64,000 nucleotides of DNA from Streptomyces finlayi (GTDB lineage Bacteria; Actinomycetota; Actinomycetes; Streptomycetales; Streptomycetaceae), in NCBI RefSeq assembly GCF_014216315.1, contig NZ_CP045702.1, positions 2,480,001 through 2,544,000 of the forward strand, in the 5' to 3' direction. This document shows positions 48,417 through 59,132 of the stretch, in pieces; within the stretch, counting starts at the first letter, position 1, and each line of letters opens with the position of its first letter. The notes beneath the pieces were generated by a model that saw nothing but the letters and a program-made list of their open reading frames with translations, was not told the origin of the DNA and ran no database searches. The position numbers and the translations under genes were made by a program.

Positions 48417-50543
48417 ATGACCTCGCAGAAGCTGTCTTTTCCCCGTCAGCACGCACGGACGCAGCGGTTCACCCTCGGCGCCCCCCGCGCGTTCACCGTC
48501 TCACCGGACGGGACGCGGGTGATCTTCCTCCGCTCGGCCTCGGGCACCGACCGGACGAACCGGCTGTGGGTGCTCGACCCCTCGACCGGTGAGGAACGGA
48601 TCGCGGCCGATCCCGAGGCGCTGCTGGGCGGTTCGGCGGAGAAGCTGTCGCCGCAGGAGCGGGCCCGCCGTGAGCGCAGCCGGGAGGGCTCGGCGGGCAT
48701 CGTCGGCTACGCGGTGGACGGGGCGGCCGAGCTGGCCGCTTTCGCGCTGTCCGGGAAGGTCTACGTGGCCGAGCTGCGGGCCGGGACGGCGCGGGCCCTG
48801 CCGGTGCCGGGGCCGGTGATCGACCCCCGCCCCTCCCCCGACGGGCGTCACATCGCGTACGTCACGCGCGGCGTGCTGCGGGTCGTGGGCGCGGAGGGCG
48901 AGGGGGACCGGGCGGTCGCCGAACCCGAGGACGCGCACGTCTCGTACGGTCTCGCGGAGTTCGTCGCGGCCGAGGAGATGCAGCGCTCCCGCGGCTTCTG
49001 GTGGTCGCCGGAGTCGGACCGCCTGCTGGTCGCCCGGGTCGACGACAGCGCCGTACAGCGCTGGTGGATCGCCGACCCCGCGCATCCCGGCCGTAAGCCC
49101 GCCGAGACGGCGTACCCGGCTGCGGGGACGTCCAACGCGGAGGTGCGGCTCTTCGTCATGGACCTGGAGGGGGCCCGCACCGAGGTGGTCTGGGACCGGG
49201 TGCGCTATCCGTACCTGGCCGAGGTGCACTGGTCGTCCGCGGGCGCTCCACTGCTCCTCGTACAGGCCCGTGACCAGCGCAGTCAGCTGCATCTGGCCGT
49301 CGACGCGGAGAGCGGCACGACGCGCACGGTGCATGTCGACGAGGACGAGGCGTGGCTGGACCTGTTCGCCGGGGTGCCCGCGTGGGCGCCGGACGGACGG
49401 CTCGTACGGATCGCGGACGAGGGCGGGGCACGGGTGCTCGCGGTCGGCGACCGGCTGCTGACCGGGGCCCATCTGCACATTCAGGCGGTGCTGGACATCG
49501 GGGAGTCGGACGTCCTGGTCTCGGCGACGGCGGGCGAGGAGGCCGCCGGTCCGGAGACCGGGCAGAGCCATGTGTACCGGGTCAACGAGCTAGGTATCGA
49601 ACGGCTTTCCGAGGGGGTGGGTGTGCACACCGCCGTACGTTCGGGCGGGGTGACCGTGCTCGTCTCGGCGTCCCCGGACCGGCCCGGCTGGTCGGCGCAG
49701 GTGCTGCGGGACGGCAAGCGGACCGCCACGGTGTCGACGTACGCGGAGGAACCGGTTCTCTCCGCGAAGGTGCATTTCACCGAGGGGGGCGCACGGCGAA
49801 TTCCGTGCGCCGTGCTGCTCCCCACCGGCTATCAGGAGTCGGACGGTCTGCTTCCGGTGCTGATGGACCCCTACGGCGGGCCGCACGGCCGCCGCGTGGT
49901 CGCCGCGCACAACGCCCACCTCACCTCCCAGTGGTTCGCCGACCAGGGCTTCGCCGTGGTCGTCGCGGACGGCAGGGGCTCACCCGGCCGGTCCCCCGGC
50001 TGGGAGAAGGCGGTCAGGGACAACTTCCCGCTCACCCTGGACGACCAGATCGAGGCCCTGCACGCACTGGCCGGGCGCTTCCCGCTGGACCTTTCCAAGG
50101 TGGCGATGCGCGGCTGGTCGTACGGCGGCTACCTCGCGGCGCTCGCGGTGCTGCGGCGCCCCGATGTCTTCCACGCGGCCATCGCCGGTGCCCCGGTGAC
50201 CGACTGGCGGCTGTACGACACCCACTACACGGAGCGCTATCTGGGCGATCCCGCCGAGCAGCCCGGGGTGTACGCGCACAACGCCCTGACGACCGACGAG
50301 GGACTCTCCGAAGCCGCCGAGCAGGCACGGCCGTTGATGATCGTCCACGGCCTCGCGGACGACAACGTGGTCGTCGCGCACGCCCTGCGCCTGTCGTCGG
50401 CCCTGCTGTCGGCGGGGCGGCCCCACGAGGTGCTGCCGCTGAGCGGAGTGACCCACATGACCCCGCAGGAGCAGGTCGCGGAGAACCTGCTCCTGCTCCA
50501 GGTCGACTTCCTCAGGCGGTCGCTGTGGCCGGCGGGCGCGTAG
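48417..50543 (+). CDS. S9-family (DPP IV-like) serine peptidase
   Basis: ATG 48417 gives 708 residues (MTSQKLSFPRQH); an ATG four codons upstream lies only 3 bases from a -10-like taccgt and could be a leaderless start. An N-terminal beta-propeller (PDGTRVIFLRSASGTDRTNRLWV, PSPDGRHIAYV) leads to a C-terminal alpha/beta hydrolase with the triad Ser568 (GWSYGGY), Asp648 (GLADDNV) and His680 (GVTHMT). The DPP4-type AEFVAAEEMQRSRGFWW glutamate motif for N-terminus binding is present, so it likely removes Xaa-Pro dipeptides. No signal peptide: cytoplasmic peptide processing, fitting the neighbouring peptide importers. Confidence 0.92.
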   Translation: MTSQKLSFPRQHARTQRFTLGAPRAFTVSPDGTRVIFLRSASGTDRTNRLWVLDPSTGEERIAADPEALLGGSAEKLSPQERARRERSREGSAGIVGYAVDGAAELAAFALSGKVYVAELRAGTARALPVPGPVIDPRPSPDGRHIAYVTRGVLRVVGAEGEGDRAVAEPEDAHVSYGLAEFVAAEEMQRSRGFWWSPESDRLLVARVDDSAVQRWWIADPAHPGRKPAETAYPAAGTSNAEVRLFVMDLEGARTEVVWDRVRYPYLAEVHWSSAGAPLLLVQARDQRSQLHLAVDAESGTTRTVHVDEDEAWLDLFAGVPAWAPDGRLVRIADEGGARVLAVGDRLLTGAHLHIQAVLDIGESDVLVSATAGEEAAGPETGQSHVYRVNELGIERLSEGVGVHTAVRSGGVTVLVSASPDRPGWSAQVLRDGKRTATVSTYAEEPVLSAKVHFTEGGARRIPCAVLLPTGYQESDGLLPVLMDPYGGPHGRRVVAAHNAHLTSQWFADQGFAVVVADGRGSPGRSPGWEKAVRDNFPLTLDDQIEALHALAGRFPLDLSKVAMRGWSYGGYLAALAVLRRPDVFHAAIAGAPVTDWRLYDTHYTERYLGDPAEQPGVYAHNALTTDEGLSEAAEQARPLMIVHGLADDNVVVAHALRLSSALLSAGRPHEVLPLSGVTHMTPQEQVAENLLLLQVDFLRRSLWPAGA

Positions 50544-50546
50544 GGC

Positions 50547-50804
50547 TCACCAGCCCGGTGGCGGGGAAGAGGGTGGCGGCGGTCCGGTACCGCCGCCCTG
50601 CGGACAGCCGTAGCCGGGGCCGGCTCCCTCTCCCGGAGGCCCGGCAGGCGGGTAGCCGTACTGCGGATAGCCGTAGCCCTGCGGCGGACCGGCCGGAGCC
50701 ACCTCGAAGCCCCTGCGGGCCAGGGCGATCAGGGCGGCGGCCCCGGCGACGGCCAGCAGTGGACAAGAGGGCCTGGGACAGCGGGCGGCCGGCTGGGGCG
50801 ACAT
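50547..50804 (-). CDS. Small Gly/Pro/Tyr-rich membrane protein
   Basis: ATG 50804 with ggag five bases upstream; 85 residues. One hydrophobic stretch (CPLLAVAGAAALIALA) is followed by RRGFEVAPAGPPQGYGYPQYGYPPAGPP, a low-complexity tail with repeats of GYGYPQ. Looks like a small membrane protein with a disordered tail; coding is plausible but not certain. Confidence 0.5.
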   Translation of the reverse strand: MSPQPAARCPRPSCPLLAVAGAAALIALARRGFEVAPAGPPQGYGYPQYGYPPAGPPGEGAGPGYGCPQGGGTGPPPPSSPPPGW

Positions 50805-50922
50805 GACGTCTCCCCAGCCGGTTCACGGCACCCGCACGGCCGTACGCTGTTCATCATGGAGCGTTCGCATATCGGTGCCGCGACGGCCGGGTTGCCGCTG
50901 TGTGAACGATGTTCATGGGCTT

Positions 50923-52161
50923 TTATGGCTGGATGTCGCCCGGTGCCTCCGGGTCCCGCGAGGGCCGCTTCCTGACGGCCGTTCCCGGCGCCTCCACATG
51001 AGGCCCGCGTCCCTGTCCCCGCGGTGTGTCCCCACGGTCCTCCGAAGACACCACGTGCCTCTCCTCCGCGAAGTGACAGGCGGAGTCGTGGCTCGCCGGG
51101 GTCTCCGACAGCCGGAACGTCGCCGGGACGGCCAGCAGCGGCACTTCCAGCGCGCACCGCTCCTGCGCCTTCCAGCAGCGGGTGCGGAAGCGGCAGCCCG
51201 ACGGCGGGTTCGCGGGTGAGGGCACGTCCCCGTGCAGGATGATCCGTTCGCGGGACTCGCGGGCCATCGGGTCGGGCACCGGTACGGCGGACAGCAGCGC
51301 CTGCGTGTACGGGTGGGTGGGGTGCTCGTAGATCTCCTCGTCCGTACCGATCTCCACGATCCGGCCGAGATACATCACGCCGACCCGGTCGGAGATGTGC
51401 CGGACGATGGACAGGTCGTGGGCGATGAACACGAAGCTCAGGTTGAACTCGCTCTGGAGACTGTCCAGCAGGTTGATGACCTGTGCCTGCACCGATACGT
51501 CGAGGGCGGAGACCGGCTCGTCGGCGACGATGATCTCCGGGTTGAGCGCGAGGCCGCGGGCGATGCCGATGCGCTGGCGCTGACCGCCGGAGAACTGGTG
51601 CGGATAGCGGTTGATGTACTCGGGGTTGAGACCGACCACGTCCAGGAGGTCCTGCACCTTGCGGCGCCGGCTGCCCTTCGGAGCCACCTCGGCGTGGATC
51701 TCGTACGGCTCCCCGATGATGTCGCCGACCGTCATCCGCGGGTTCAGCGAGGTGTACGGGTCCTGGAACACCATCTGGATGTTGCGGCGCACGGCCTTCA
51801 GCGCACGGCCGGACAGCTTGGTGATGTCCTCGCCCTTGTAGAGGATCGCGCCCGCCGTCGGCCGTTCCAGATGCACCAGCATCCTCGCGACGGTCGACTT
51901 GCCGCATCCGGACTCCCCCACGATGCCGAGCGTCTCACCGGCGGCCAGGTCGAAGGAGACGCCGTCGACCGCCTTGACGGCGCCGATCTGCTTCTTGATC
52001 AGGATGCCCTGGGTCAGCGGGTAGTGCTTGACGAGGTCGCGGACCTCCAGGATCGGTTCGCCCTCGGCGTACACCGGTCCGGCCCGCTCGGCGGACACCA
52101 TGGTCACGGCCTCGCCCTCCTCGGGGGCTTCCTCCCGTCCGCCGGAGTGGTCAGCGTTCAT
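50923..52161 (-). CDS. Oligopeptide ABC transporter ATPase, OppF-type (operon 2)
   Basis: ATG 52161 gives 412 residues and overlaps the preceding OppD-type gene by 11 bases. Walker A GESGCGKST, signature FSGGQRQRIGIARGL, Walker B IIVADEPVSALD and the C-terminal oligo-dipeptide domain with CRFRTRC (Fe-S-like cysteines in OppD/F) are present. Very similar to the ATPase at 56928, including a 105-nt identical stretch (51529-51633 against 57420-57524). The C-terminus carries an extra charged 40-residue tail (EDRGDTPRGQGRGPHVEAPG) absent from that paralogue. Confidence 0.93.
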   Translation of the reverse strand: MNADHSGGREEAPEEGEAVTMVSAERAGPVYAEGEPILEVRDLVKHYPLTQGILIKKQIGAVKAVDGVSFDLAAGETLGIVGESGCGKSTVARMLVHLERPTAGAILYKGEDITKLSGRALKAVRRNIQMVFQDPYTSLNPRMTVGDIIGEPYEIHAEVAPKGSRRRKVQDLLDVVGLNPEYINRYPHQFSGGQRQRIGIARGLALNPEIIVADEPVSALDVSVQAQVINLLDSLQSEFNLSFVFIAHDLSIVRHISDRVGVMYLGRIVEIGTDEEIYEHPTHPYTQALLSAVPVPDPMARESRERIILHGDVPSPANPPSGCRFRTRCWKAQERCALEVPLLAVPATFRLSETPASHDSACHFAEERHVVSSEDRGDTPRGQGRGPHVEAPGTAVRKRPSRDPEAPGDIQP

Positions 52162-53128
52162 CGAGCGTCTCCTTCCAGAAGTGGCAGGCGCTCTGGCGGT
52201 CCTCGGACACCTCGTACAGCGGCGGCACGTCCGTGCGGCACACGTCCTGGGCCTTCGGGCACCGGGGGTTGAAGGCACAGCCGGGCGGGATGTGGAGCAG
52301 GTTGGGCGGCAGGCCCTTGATCGCGTACAGCTCCTGGCCCTTCTGGTCCAGGCGCGGGATCGAGCGCAGCAGACCCTTGGTGTACGGGTGCGCCGGGCGC
52401 TCGTAGATCTCGTGCACGGGCGAGGTCTCGACGATCCGGCCCGCGTACATCACGGCGATCTTGTCGGCGACGTCCGCGACGACACCCAGGTCGTGCGTGA
52501 TCAGGATCAGACCCATGTTGAGTTCACGCTGGAGCTCCGCGAGCAGATCCATCACCTGCGCCTGCACCGTCACGTCCAGAGCCGTGGTCGGCTCGTCCGC
52601 GATGATCAGGTCAGGCTCCAGCGCGAGTGCCATGGCGATCATGATGCGCTGGCGCATACCGCCGGAGAACTGGTGCGGGTAGTTGCCCACCCGCTCCTTG
52701 GCCGCCGGGATCCGGACCCGGTCCATCAACTCGACCGACTTCGCCCTGGCGTCCTTGCGGGACATGCCGCGGTGCACCACGAACATCTCGCCGAGCTGCT
52801 CCCCCACGGTCAGTACCGGGTTGAGCGAGGACAGCGCGTCCTGGAAGATCATGGCCATCTCCTGGCCGCGGATCTTGCGCCGCTCCTCCGGCTTGAGCTT
52901 GAGCAGGTCGCGGCCCTTGAAGAGGATCTCGCCGCCGCTGATCTTCCCCGGCGGCATGTCGAGGATGCCCATGACGGCCTGCGCGGTGACCGACTTACCC
53001 GAACCCGACTCGCCGAGCACGGCGAGCGTCTCACCCTCGGCCACCGAGTAGTTGACCCCGTTGACGGCTTTGGCCACCCCCTCGCGGGTGTGGAACTCCA
53101 CGTGCAGATCGCGCACTTCGAGCAACAT
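52151..53128 (-). CDS. Oligopeptide ABC transporter ATPase, OppD-type (operon 2)
   Basis: A 325-residue ABC ATPase from ATG 53128. Walker A GESGSGKS, signature FSGGMRQRIMIAMAL and Walker B IIADEPTTALD are intact, as is the C-terminal peptide-transporter extension with CAFNPRCPKAQDVC. Pairs with the OppF-type ATPase to power import. Thirteen bases after the permease gene. Confidence 0.94.
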   Translation of the reverse strand: MLLEVRDLHVEFHTREGVAKAVNGVNYSVAEGETLAVLGESGSGKSVTAQAVMGILDMPPGKISGGEILFKGRDLLKLKPEERRKIRGQEMAMIFQDALSSLNPVLTVGEQLGEMFVVHRGMSRKDARAKSVELMDRVRIPAAKERVGNYPHQFSGGMRQRIMIAMALALEPDLIIADEPTTALDVTVQAQVMDLLAELQRELNMGLILITHDLGVVADVADKIAVMYAGRIVETSPVHEIYERPAHPYTKGLLRSIPRLDQKGQELYAIKGLPPNLLHIPPGCAFNPRCPKAQDVCRTDVPPLYEVSEDRQSACHFWKETLDER

Positions 53129-53141
53129 GGCGACAGCCTCC

Positions 53142-54119
53142 TCAGCGCAGCTTGGGGTCGAGGGCGTCGCGCACCGCGTCGCCGAGCATGATGAACGCGA
53201 GCACGGTGATCGCCAGCGCTCCGGCGGGCCAGAGCAGCATGTGCGGGGCGTTGCGGATGTAGGGGGACGCTGCGGAGATGTCGATGCCCCAGGAGACGGC
53301 AGGCGGTTTCAGGCCGACGCCCAGGAACGAGAGGGTCGCCTCCAGCGAGATGTACGTGCCCAGGGCGATCGTCGCGACGACGATCACCGGAGCGATGGCG
53401 TTGGGGGTGATGTGGCGCAGCATCATCCGGGAGTTGGACGCGCCGAGCGCGCGGGCCGCCTGGACGTAGTCGTTCTGCTTGGCGGTGATCACCGAGCCGC
53501 GGGCGATACGGGCGATCTGCGGCCAGCCCAGCAGCACGATGAAGCCGACGACGGGCCAGACGGTGGAGCTGGTGACCACGGAGAGGAAGACCAGACCGCC
53601 GAGGACGACCGGGATACCGAAGAAGACGTCGGTGATCCGGGACAGGATCGAGTCCCACCAGCCGCCGAAGAACCCGGCCAGGCCGCCGAGGACGCTGCCC
53701 AGCAGCGCCACACCGAGCGTGGCGCAGACGCCGACGGTCACCGACGTCCGTGTGCCGTAGACGACGCGCGTGTAGACATCGCGGCCCTGAGGGTCGAAGC
53801 CGAAGGGATGGCCGGGCTCGGACGCCTTCTGGGCGTCGTCGAGGTTGGCCTGGAGCGGGTCGCCGCTCGCGATCAGCGAGGGCCAGACGGAGATGACCAC
53901 CAGGAAGAGGATCACCAGCCCGGAGATGATGAAGACCGGGTTGCGGCGCAGATCGCGCCAGGCGTCGGACCAGAGGCTGCGCGGCTTGCCTGCCGGGCCC
54001 GTCCCCTGGGGGCCGCCGGGGGTCTTCTCCAGGGAGACCCCCTCGTCCATGGCGAGGTCCATGGCACCACCCGCTCCGGCCGGGGAGATCGCTCCGTCCG
54101 ATGACAGCGGCTCAGGCAT
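53142..54119 (-). CDS. Oligopeptide ABC transporter permease, OppC-type (operon 2)
   Basis: A 325-residue permease from ATG 54119, overlapping the OppB-type gene by 8 bases. An N-terminal cytoplasmic extension (residues 1-55) precedes six helices; the EAA-loop motif YVQAARALGASNSRMMLRHI contacts the ATPase. Similar to the permease at 59133. Confidence 0.94.
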   Translation of the reverse strand: MPEPLSSDGAISPAGAGGAMDLAMDEGVSLEKTPGGPQGTGPAGKPRSLWSDAWRDLRRNPVFIISGLVILFLVVISVWPSLIASGDPLQANLDDAQKASEPGHPFGFDPQGRDVYTRVVYGTRTSVTVGVCATLGVALLGSVLGGLAGFFGGWWDSILSRITDVFFGIPVVLGGLVFLSVVTSSTVWPVVGFIVLLGWPQIARIARGSVITAKQNDYVQAARALGASNSRMMLRHITPNAIAPVIVVATIALGTYISLEATLSFLGVGLKPPAVSWGIDISAASPYIRNAPHMLLWPAGALAITVLAFIMLGDAVRDALDPKLR

Positions 54120-55035
54120 AGCGGATCCTCGGGTCGAGTACGGCGTACAGGAGATCGACGATCAGGTTGGCCGCCAGGAAGACGAGGACCAGGATGGTGA
54201 CGAAACCGACGACCGTCTGGGAGTTCTGTCGCAGGATGCCCTGGTAGAGCTGGAATCCGACGCCGTGGATGTTGAAGATCCGCTCGGTGACGATCGCTCC
54301 GCCCATCAGGGCGCCCACGTCCGTGCCGATGAAGGTGACGACGGGGATCAGGGAGTTGCGCAGCAGGTGCCGGACGACGACCCGGCGCCGGGGCAGGCCC
54401 TTGGCGGTGGCGGTACGCACGTAGTCGGCGCGGGCGTTCTCGGCGATCGAGGTCCGGGTCAGCCGGGTGACGTAGGCCAGTGAGACGGAGGCCAGGACGA
54501 GCCCGGGGATGATCAGTTCGTTCCAGGGAGCGTCCGATGAGACGGAGGGCTTGATGACGCCCCACTCGACGCCCAGCAGGAGCTGGAGCAGCAGCCCGGT
54601 GACGAACGTCGGTACGGAGATGACGACCAGGGTCAGGATGAGCACCGTGGTGTCGATGGGCCGGCCGCGGCGCAGGCCGGTGACGACACCGAGGCTGATG
54701 CCGATGACGATCTCGAAGACGATCGCGATGAGGGTGAGCCTGATGGTGATGGGGAAGGCGGTCGCCATCAGTTCGGTGACCTTCTGCCCGTTGAACGCGG
54801 TGCCGAAGTCGCCCGTGAAGACGTTGCCCATGTACGTGAGGTACTGCTGCCAGACCGGCTTGTCGAGGCCGAACTCGGCCCGCAGCTGGGCGGCCGTCGC
54901 GGGGTCGCACTGGCGGTCACCGCAGAGGCCGGCGATGGGGTCGCCCATCACGTTCACCATGAGGAAGATCAACAGCGTGGTGCCGAAGAAGACGGGGATC
55001 ATCTGCAGCAGCCGCCGGATCACATATCGTCCCAT
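54112..55035 (-). CDS. Oligopeptide ABC transporter permease, OppB-type (operon 2)
   Basis: ATG 55035, 307 residues, starts MGRYVIRRLLQMIPVFFGTTLLIFL, standard for DppB/OppB. Six helices with the EAA loop YVRTATAKGLPRRRVVVRHLLRNSL. Separated from the binding-protein gene by a hairpin at 55085-55124. Confidence 0.94.
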   Translation of the reverse strand: MGRYVIRRLLQMIPVFFGTTLLIFLMVNVMGDPIAGLCGDRQCDPATAAQLRAEFGLDKPVWQQYLTYMGNVFTGDFGTAFNGQKVTELMATAFPITIRLTLIAIVFEIVIGISLGVVTGLRRGRPIDTTVLILTLVVISVPTFVTGLLLQLLLGVEWGVIKPSVSSDAPWNELIIPGLVLASVSLAYVTRLTRTSIAENARADYVRTATAKGLPRRRVVVRHLLRNSLIPVVTFIGTDVGALMGGAIVTERIFNIHGVGFQLYQGILRQNSQTVVGFVTILVLVFLAANLIVDLLYAVLDPRIRYA

Positions 55036-55084
55036 GAGGGGCTCCGGAGGTCGGGGCGAACAGGCGGACGGTGGGGACCGCGAA

Positions 55085-55124
55085 GCCGGGCGACCGGTGC
55101 GTGGTGCGCACCGGCCGGCCCGGC
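55085..55124 (-). terminator. SBP-permease attenuating hairpin (operon 2)
   Basis: gccgggcgaccggtgcg and its near complement around tggt form a GC stem between the binding-protein stop and the permease start, the usual place for a partial terminator or 3' stabiliser that raises binding-protein levels. Confidence 0.6.
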
Positions 55125-55133
55125 CTCGTCAGC

Positions 55134-56762
55134 TCACTTGACCTTGATCTGGTCGTACACGGGGACGCTGAACGGGTTGAGCGCGACGTTCTCGATGCGG
55201 TCCGAGTAGCCGGCGCTGCCGTTCTGGTACCAGAGCGGGATGACCGGCATCTGCTCGACCATCACCTTCTCCGCCTCCTGGAACGTGGAGACCGCCTTGG
55301 CCTTGTCCGTCTCGGCGTTGGCCTTGTCGACGAGGTCGTCGAACTTCTTGTCGCTCCACTTGCCGTCGTTGGACGAGGCGTTGGTGTAGTAGACCGGCTG
55401 GAGGAAGTTCTGGATCAGCGGGTAGTCCATCTGCCAGCCGGCGCGCCAGGCGCTGGTCAGCTTCTGCTGGGAGACCTGGCTGCGGAAGTCGGCGAACGTA
55501 CCGACGGGGCTGCCGACACAGGCCCTGTTGTTGCCCATGACGTTGTTGATGCTGTTGCAGACGGCGTCGACCCACTCCTTGTGCGAGCCGGTGTCCGCGT
55601 TGTACGAGATCTTCAGCTGGCCGCCGGGGATCCCGCCGTTGTCATCGATCAGCTTCTTGGCCGCGGCCTTGTCGTACTCGCACGCGGGGCCGCAGAGGCC
55701 CTTCTTGAAGCCGCCCTCCTCTCCGAGGACCGGGGAGGTCCAGTCGGATGCGGGGGTCCGGGTCTTCTGGAAGATCTGGTCGGTGATCTGCTGACGGTTG
55801 ATCGCCATCGACAGACCCTGGCGCACCTTGGCGGCCTTCGGGGTGTCCCACCCGGCCTCGTAGAACGGGAAGGCCAGGGTCTGGATGATGCCGGCCGGGG
55901 TGTTGATATAGCGGTCGCCGAGGTCCGACTTGACGTTCTTGAGCTGCGAGGCGGGCACGTCGTCGACGAGGTCGAGGTTGCCGGCCGTCAGGTCGGTGTA
56001 CGCGGTGTTGTTGTCGGTGTAGACCTTGAGGTCGATGCCACCGTTCTGCGCCTTGTCCCCGCCCGGGTACTCGTCCCACTTCCGCAGGTTCATCGCCGAA
56101 CCCTTGGCGTACTTGTCGATCCGGTAGGGGCCGTTGCCGACCGGCTTGGCGAGCCAGGCGTCGTGGTCCGTGAAGAACGCCTTGGGCAGCGGCGCGAAGG
56201 CCGGGTAGCCGAGGGTGTCCGGCCAGAGCGAGAACTTCTGCGACAGCTTGACGGTGAACGTCTTGTCGTCGACGACCTTGAGGCCGGAGAGCTTGTCCGT
56301 GGACGCGGTACCGGACTCGGGGTGGGCTTTGTCGTAGCCGTCGATCTGGGTGAAGAAGAAGGCGTTCTTCTGGTTGTTCTTCAGCGCGGCGCCGTAGTTC
56401 CAGGCGTCCACGAAGGATGCGGCGGTGACCTTCTCGCCGTTGCTGAAGGTCCAGCCGTCCTTCACGGTGACCGTGAAGTTCTGGGAGTCGGTCGTCTCGA
56501 TCTTCTCGGCGAGCATGTTCTTCGCCTCGCCGGTCTTCGGGTCGTACTGCTTGAGGCCCCGGAAGATCATGTCGAGGACCTTGCCGCCCTGCACCTCGTT
56601 GGTGTTCGCGGGCTCCAGCGGGTTCTGCGGGTCCCCCCAGGAGGAACTGACGATCCCGTCGGCACCGCCACCACCGCTGTCGTCCCCGCCGCCGCAGGCC
56701 GTCGCTGCCAGGGCGACCGCCACCGCACATGCGGCCCACCTGGCCTGTGTGGCTCCGCGCAT
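55134..56762 (-). CDS. Oligopeptide-binding lipoprotein (operon 2)
   Basis: ATG 56762, after aggagg, gives 542 residues. Signal and lipobox WAACAVAVALAATAC put the lipidated Cys at 23, followed by a GGGDDSGGGG linker. A family 5 solute-binding domain (SBP_bac_5) covers the rest (EPANTNEVQGGKVLDMIFRGL, WTFSNGEKVTAASFVDAWNY). It captures peptides for the adjacent permease. A palindrome overlaps its leader at 56782-56798. Confidence 0.94.
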   Translation of the reverse strand: MRGATQARWAACAVAVALAATACGGGDDSGGGGADGIVSSSWGDPQNPLEPANTNEVQGGKVLDMIFRGLKQYDPKTGEAKNMLAEKIETTDSQNFTVTVKDGWTFSNGEKVTAASFVDAWNYGAALKNNQKNAFFFTQIDGYDKAHPESGTASTDKLSGLKVVDDKTFTVKLSQKFSLWPDTLGYPAFAPLPKAFFTDHDAWLAKPVGNGPYRIDKYAKGSAMNLRKWDEYPGGDKAQNGGIDLKVYTDNNTAYTDLTAGNLDLVDDVPASQLKNVKSDLGDRYINTPAGIIQTLAFPFYEAGWDTPKAAKVRQGLSMAINRQQITDQIFQKTRTPASDWTSPVLGEEGGFKKGLCGPACEYDKAAAKKLIDDNGGIPGGQLKISYNADTGSHKEWVDAVCNSINNVMGNNRACVGSPVGTFADFRSQVSQQKLTSAWRAGWQMDYPLIQNFLQPVYYTNASSNDGKWSDKKFDDLVDKANAETDKAKAVSTFQEAEKVMVEQMPVIPLWYQNGSAGYSDRIENVALNPFSVPVYDQIKVK

Positions 56763-56781
56763 GAAGTGCCTCCTAGAGATC

Positions 56782-56798
56782 CATTGAGTAACTCAATG
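56782..56798 (-). promoter_or_regulatory. Perfect palindrome upstream of SBP gene 2
   Basis: cattgagt-a-actcaatg is a perfect 17-base palindrome 20-36 bases upstream of the ATG. A similar inverted repeat (CATTGA...TCAATG) lies upstream of the paralogous SBP gene at 62944-62964, so a shared regulator is plausible. Confidence 0.55.
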
Positions 56799-56859
56799 CC
56801 TCATATCACCCCATTTGCCTTCCCGTCGCATGTTAGACAGGCCATCGGTGGAAGCCGGA

Positions 56860-56917
56860 CAGCACAGGACCGCCGGGCGGGCTCGGTCGTTCGAGCCCGC
56901 CCGGCGGTCCTGTGCTG
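56860..56917 (-). terminator. Perfect 26-bp stem terminator of operon 1
   Basis: Positions 56860-56885 pair perfectly with 56892-56917 around gtcgtt (arm includes caggaccgccgggcgggc); it closes operon 1 just below the OppF-type stop and separates it from the operon 2 promoter. Confidence 0.93.
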
Positions 56918-56927
56918 AGCGAAAGGA

Positions 56928-58062
<1,135 letters not shown>

Positions 58063-58070
<8 letters not shown>

Positions 58071-59121
58071 GGATCGTCTCCTTCCAGAAGTGGCAGGCGC
58101 TGCCGCGGCCGACCAGATCGGTACCGTCCTGCTCGGTCACCGGGCGCAGAGCCGGGATGTCCGTACGGCAGATGTCCTGCGCCATCGTGCAGCGCGGGTT
58201 GAACGCACAACCCGAGGGAACGTGGAGCAGGTTGGGCGGCAGGCCCTTGATCGCGAAGAGCTCCTGGCCCTTCTGGTCGAGGCGCGGGATCGACTCCAGC
58301 AGACCCTTGGTGTACGGGTGCGCCGGGCGCTTGTAGATCTCGTGCACGGGCGAGGTCTCGACGATCCGGCCCGCGTACATCACGGCGATCTTGTCGGCGA
58401 CGTCCGCGACGACACCGAGGTCGTGCGTGATCAGGATCAGACCCATGTTGTACTCGCGCTGGAGCTCCGCGAGCAGGTCCATGACCTGCGCCTGCACCGT
58501 CACGTCCAGAGCCGTGGTCGGCTCGTCCGCGATGATCAGGTCCGGCTCCAGCGCCAGCGCCATGGCGATCATGATGCGCTGGCGCATACCGCCGGAGAAC
58601 TGGTGCGGGTAGTCCGCGACGCGGGCCGCGGCGGCCGGGATCTTGACCTGGTCCATCAGATCGATGGCCTTGGCCTTGGCCTCCTTCTTGGACAGTCCCT
58701 GGTGCACCCGGAACATCTCGCCGAGCTGATAGCCGACGGACAGAACCGGATTCAGCGAGGACAGCGCGTCCTGGAAGATCATCGCGATCTTCTGGCCACG
58801 GATCTTCCGGCGCTCCTCGTTGGACATCTTGAGCATGTCCTGGCCGCGGAAGAAGATCTCGCCCTTCGGGATCTTGCCCGGCGGCATGTCGAGGATGCCC
58901 ATGATGGCCTGCGCCGTCACGGACTTGCCGGAGCCCGACTCGCCGAGGACGGCGAGCGTCTCACCGGCGTTCACGCTGTAGTTGACGCCGTTGACGGCCT
59001 TGGCCACACCGTCGCGGGTGTGGAACTCCACGTGCAGGTCGCGGACTTCGAGCAGCGGGCCGACGTGGTCGTCTCCCGAGCGCGCGGACGGGACTTCTGC
59101 GGTCTTGTCGATGGTGGTCAC
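58063..59121 (-). CDS. Oligopeptide ABC transporter ATPase, OppD-type (operon 1)
   Basis: A 352-residue ATPase from ATG 59121 with a 20-residue N-terminal extension relative to its operon 2 paralogue. Walker A GESGSGKS, signature FSGGMRQRIMIAMAL and Walker B IIADEPTTALD. C-terminal cysteines in CAFNPRCTMAQDIC. Eleven bases after the permease gene. Confidence 0.94.
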
Positions 59122-59132
59122 GTGCGCCCTCC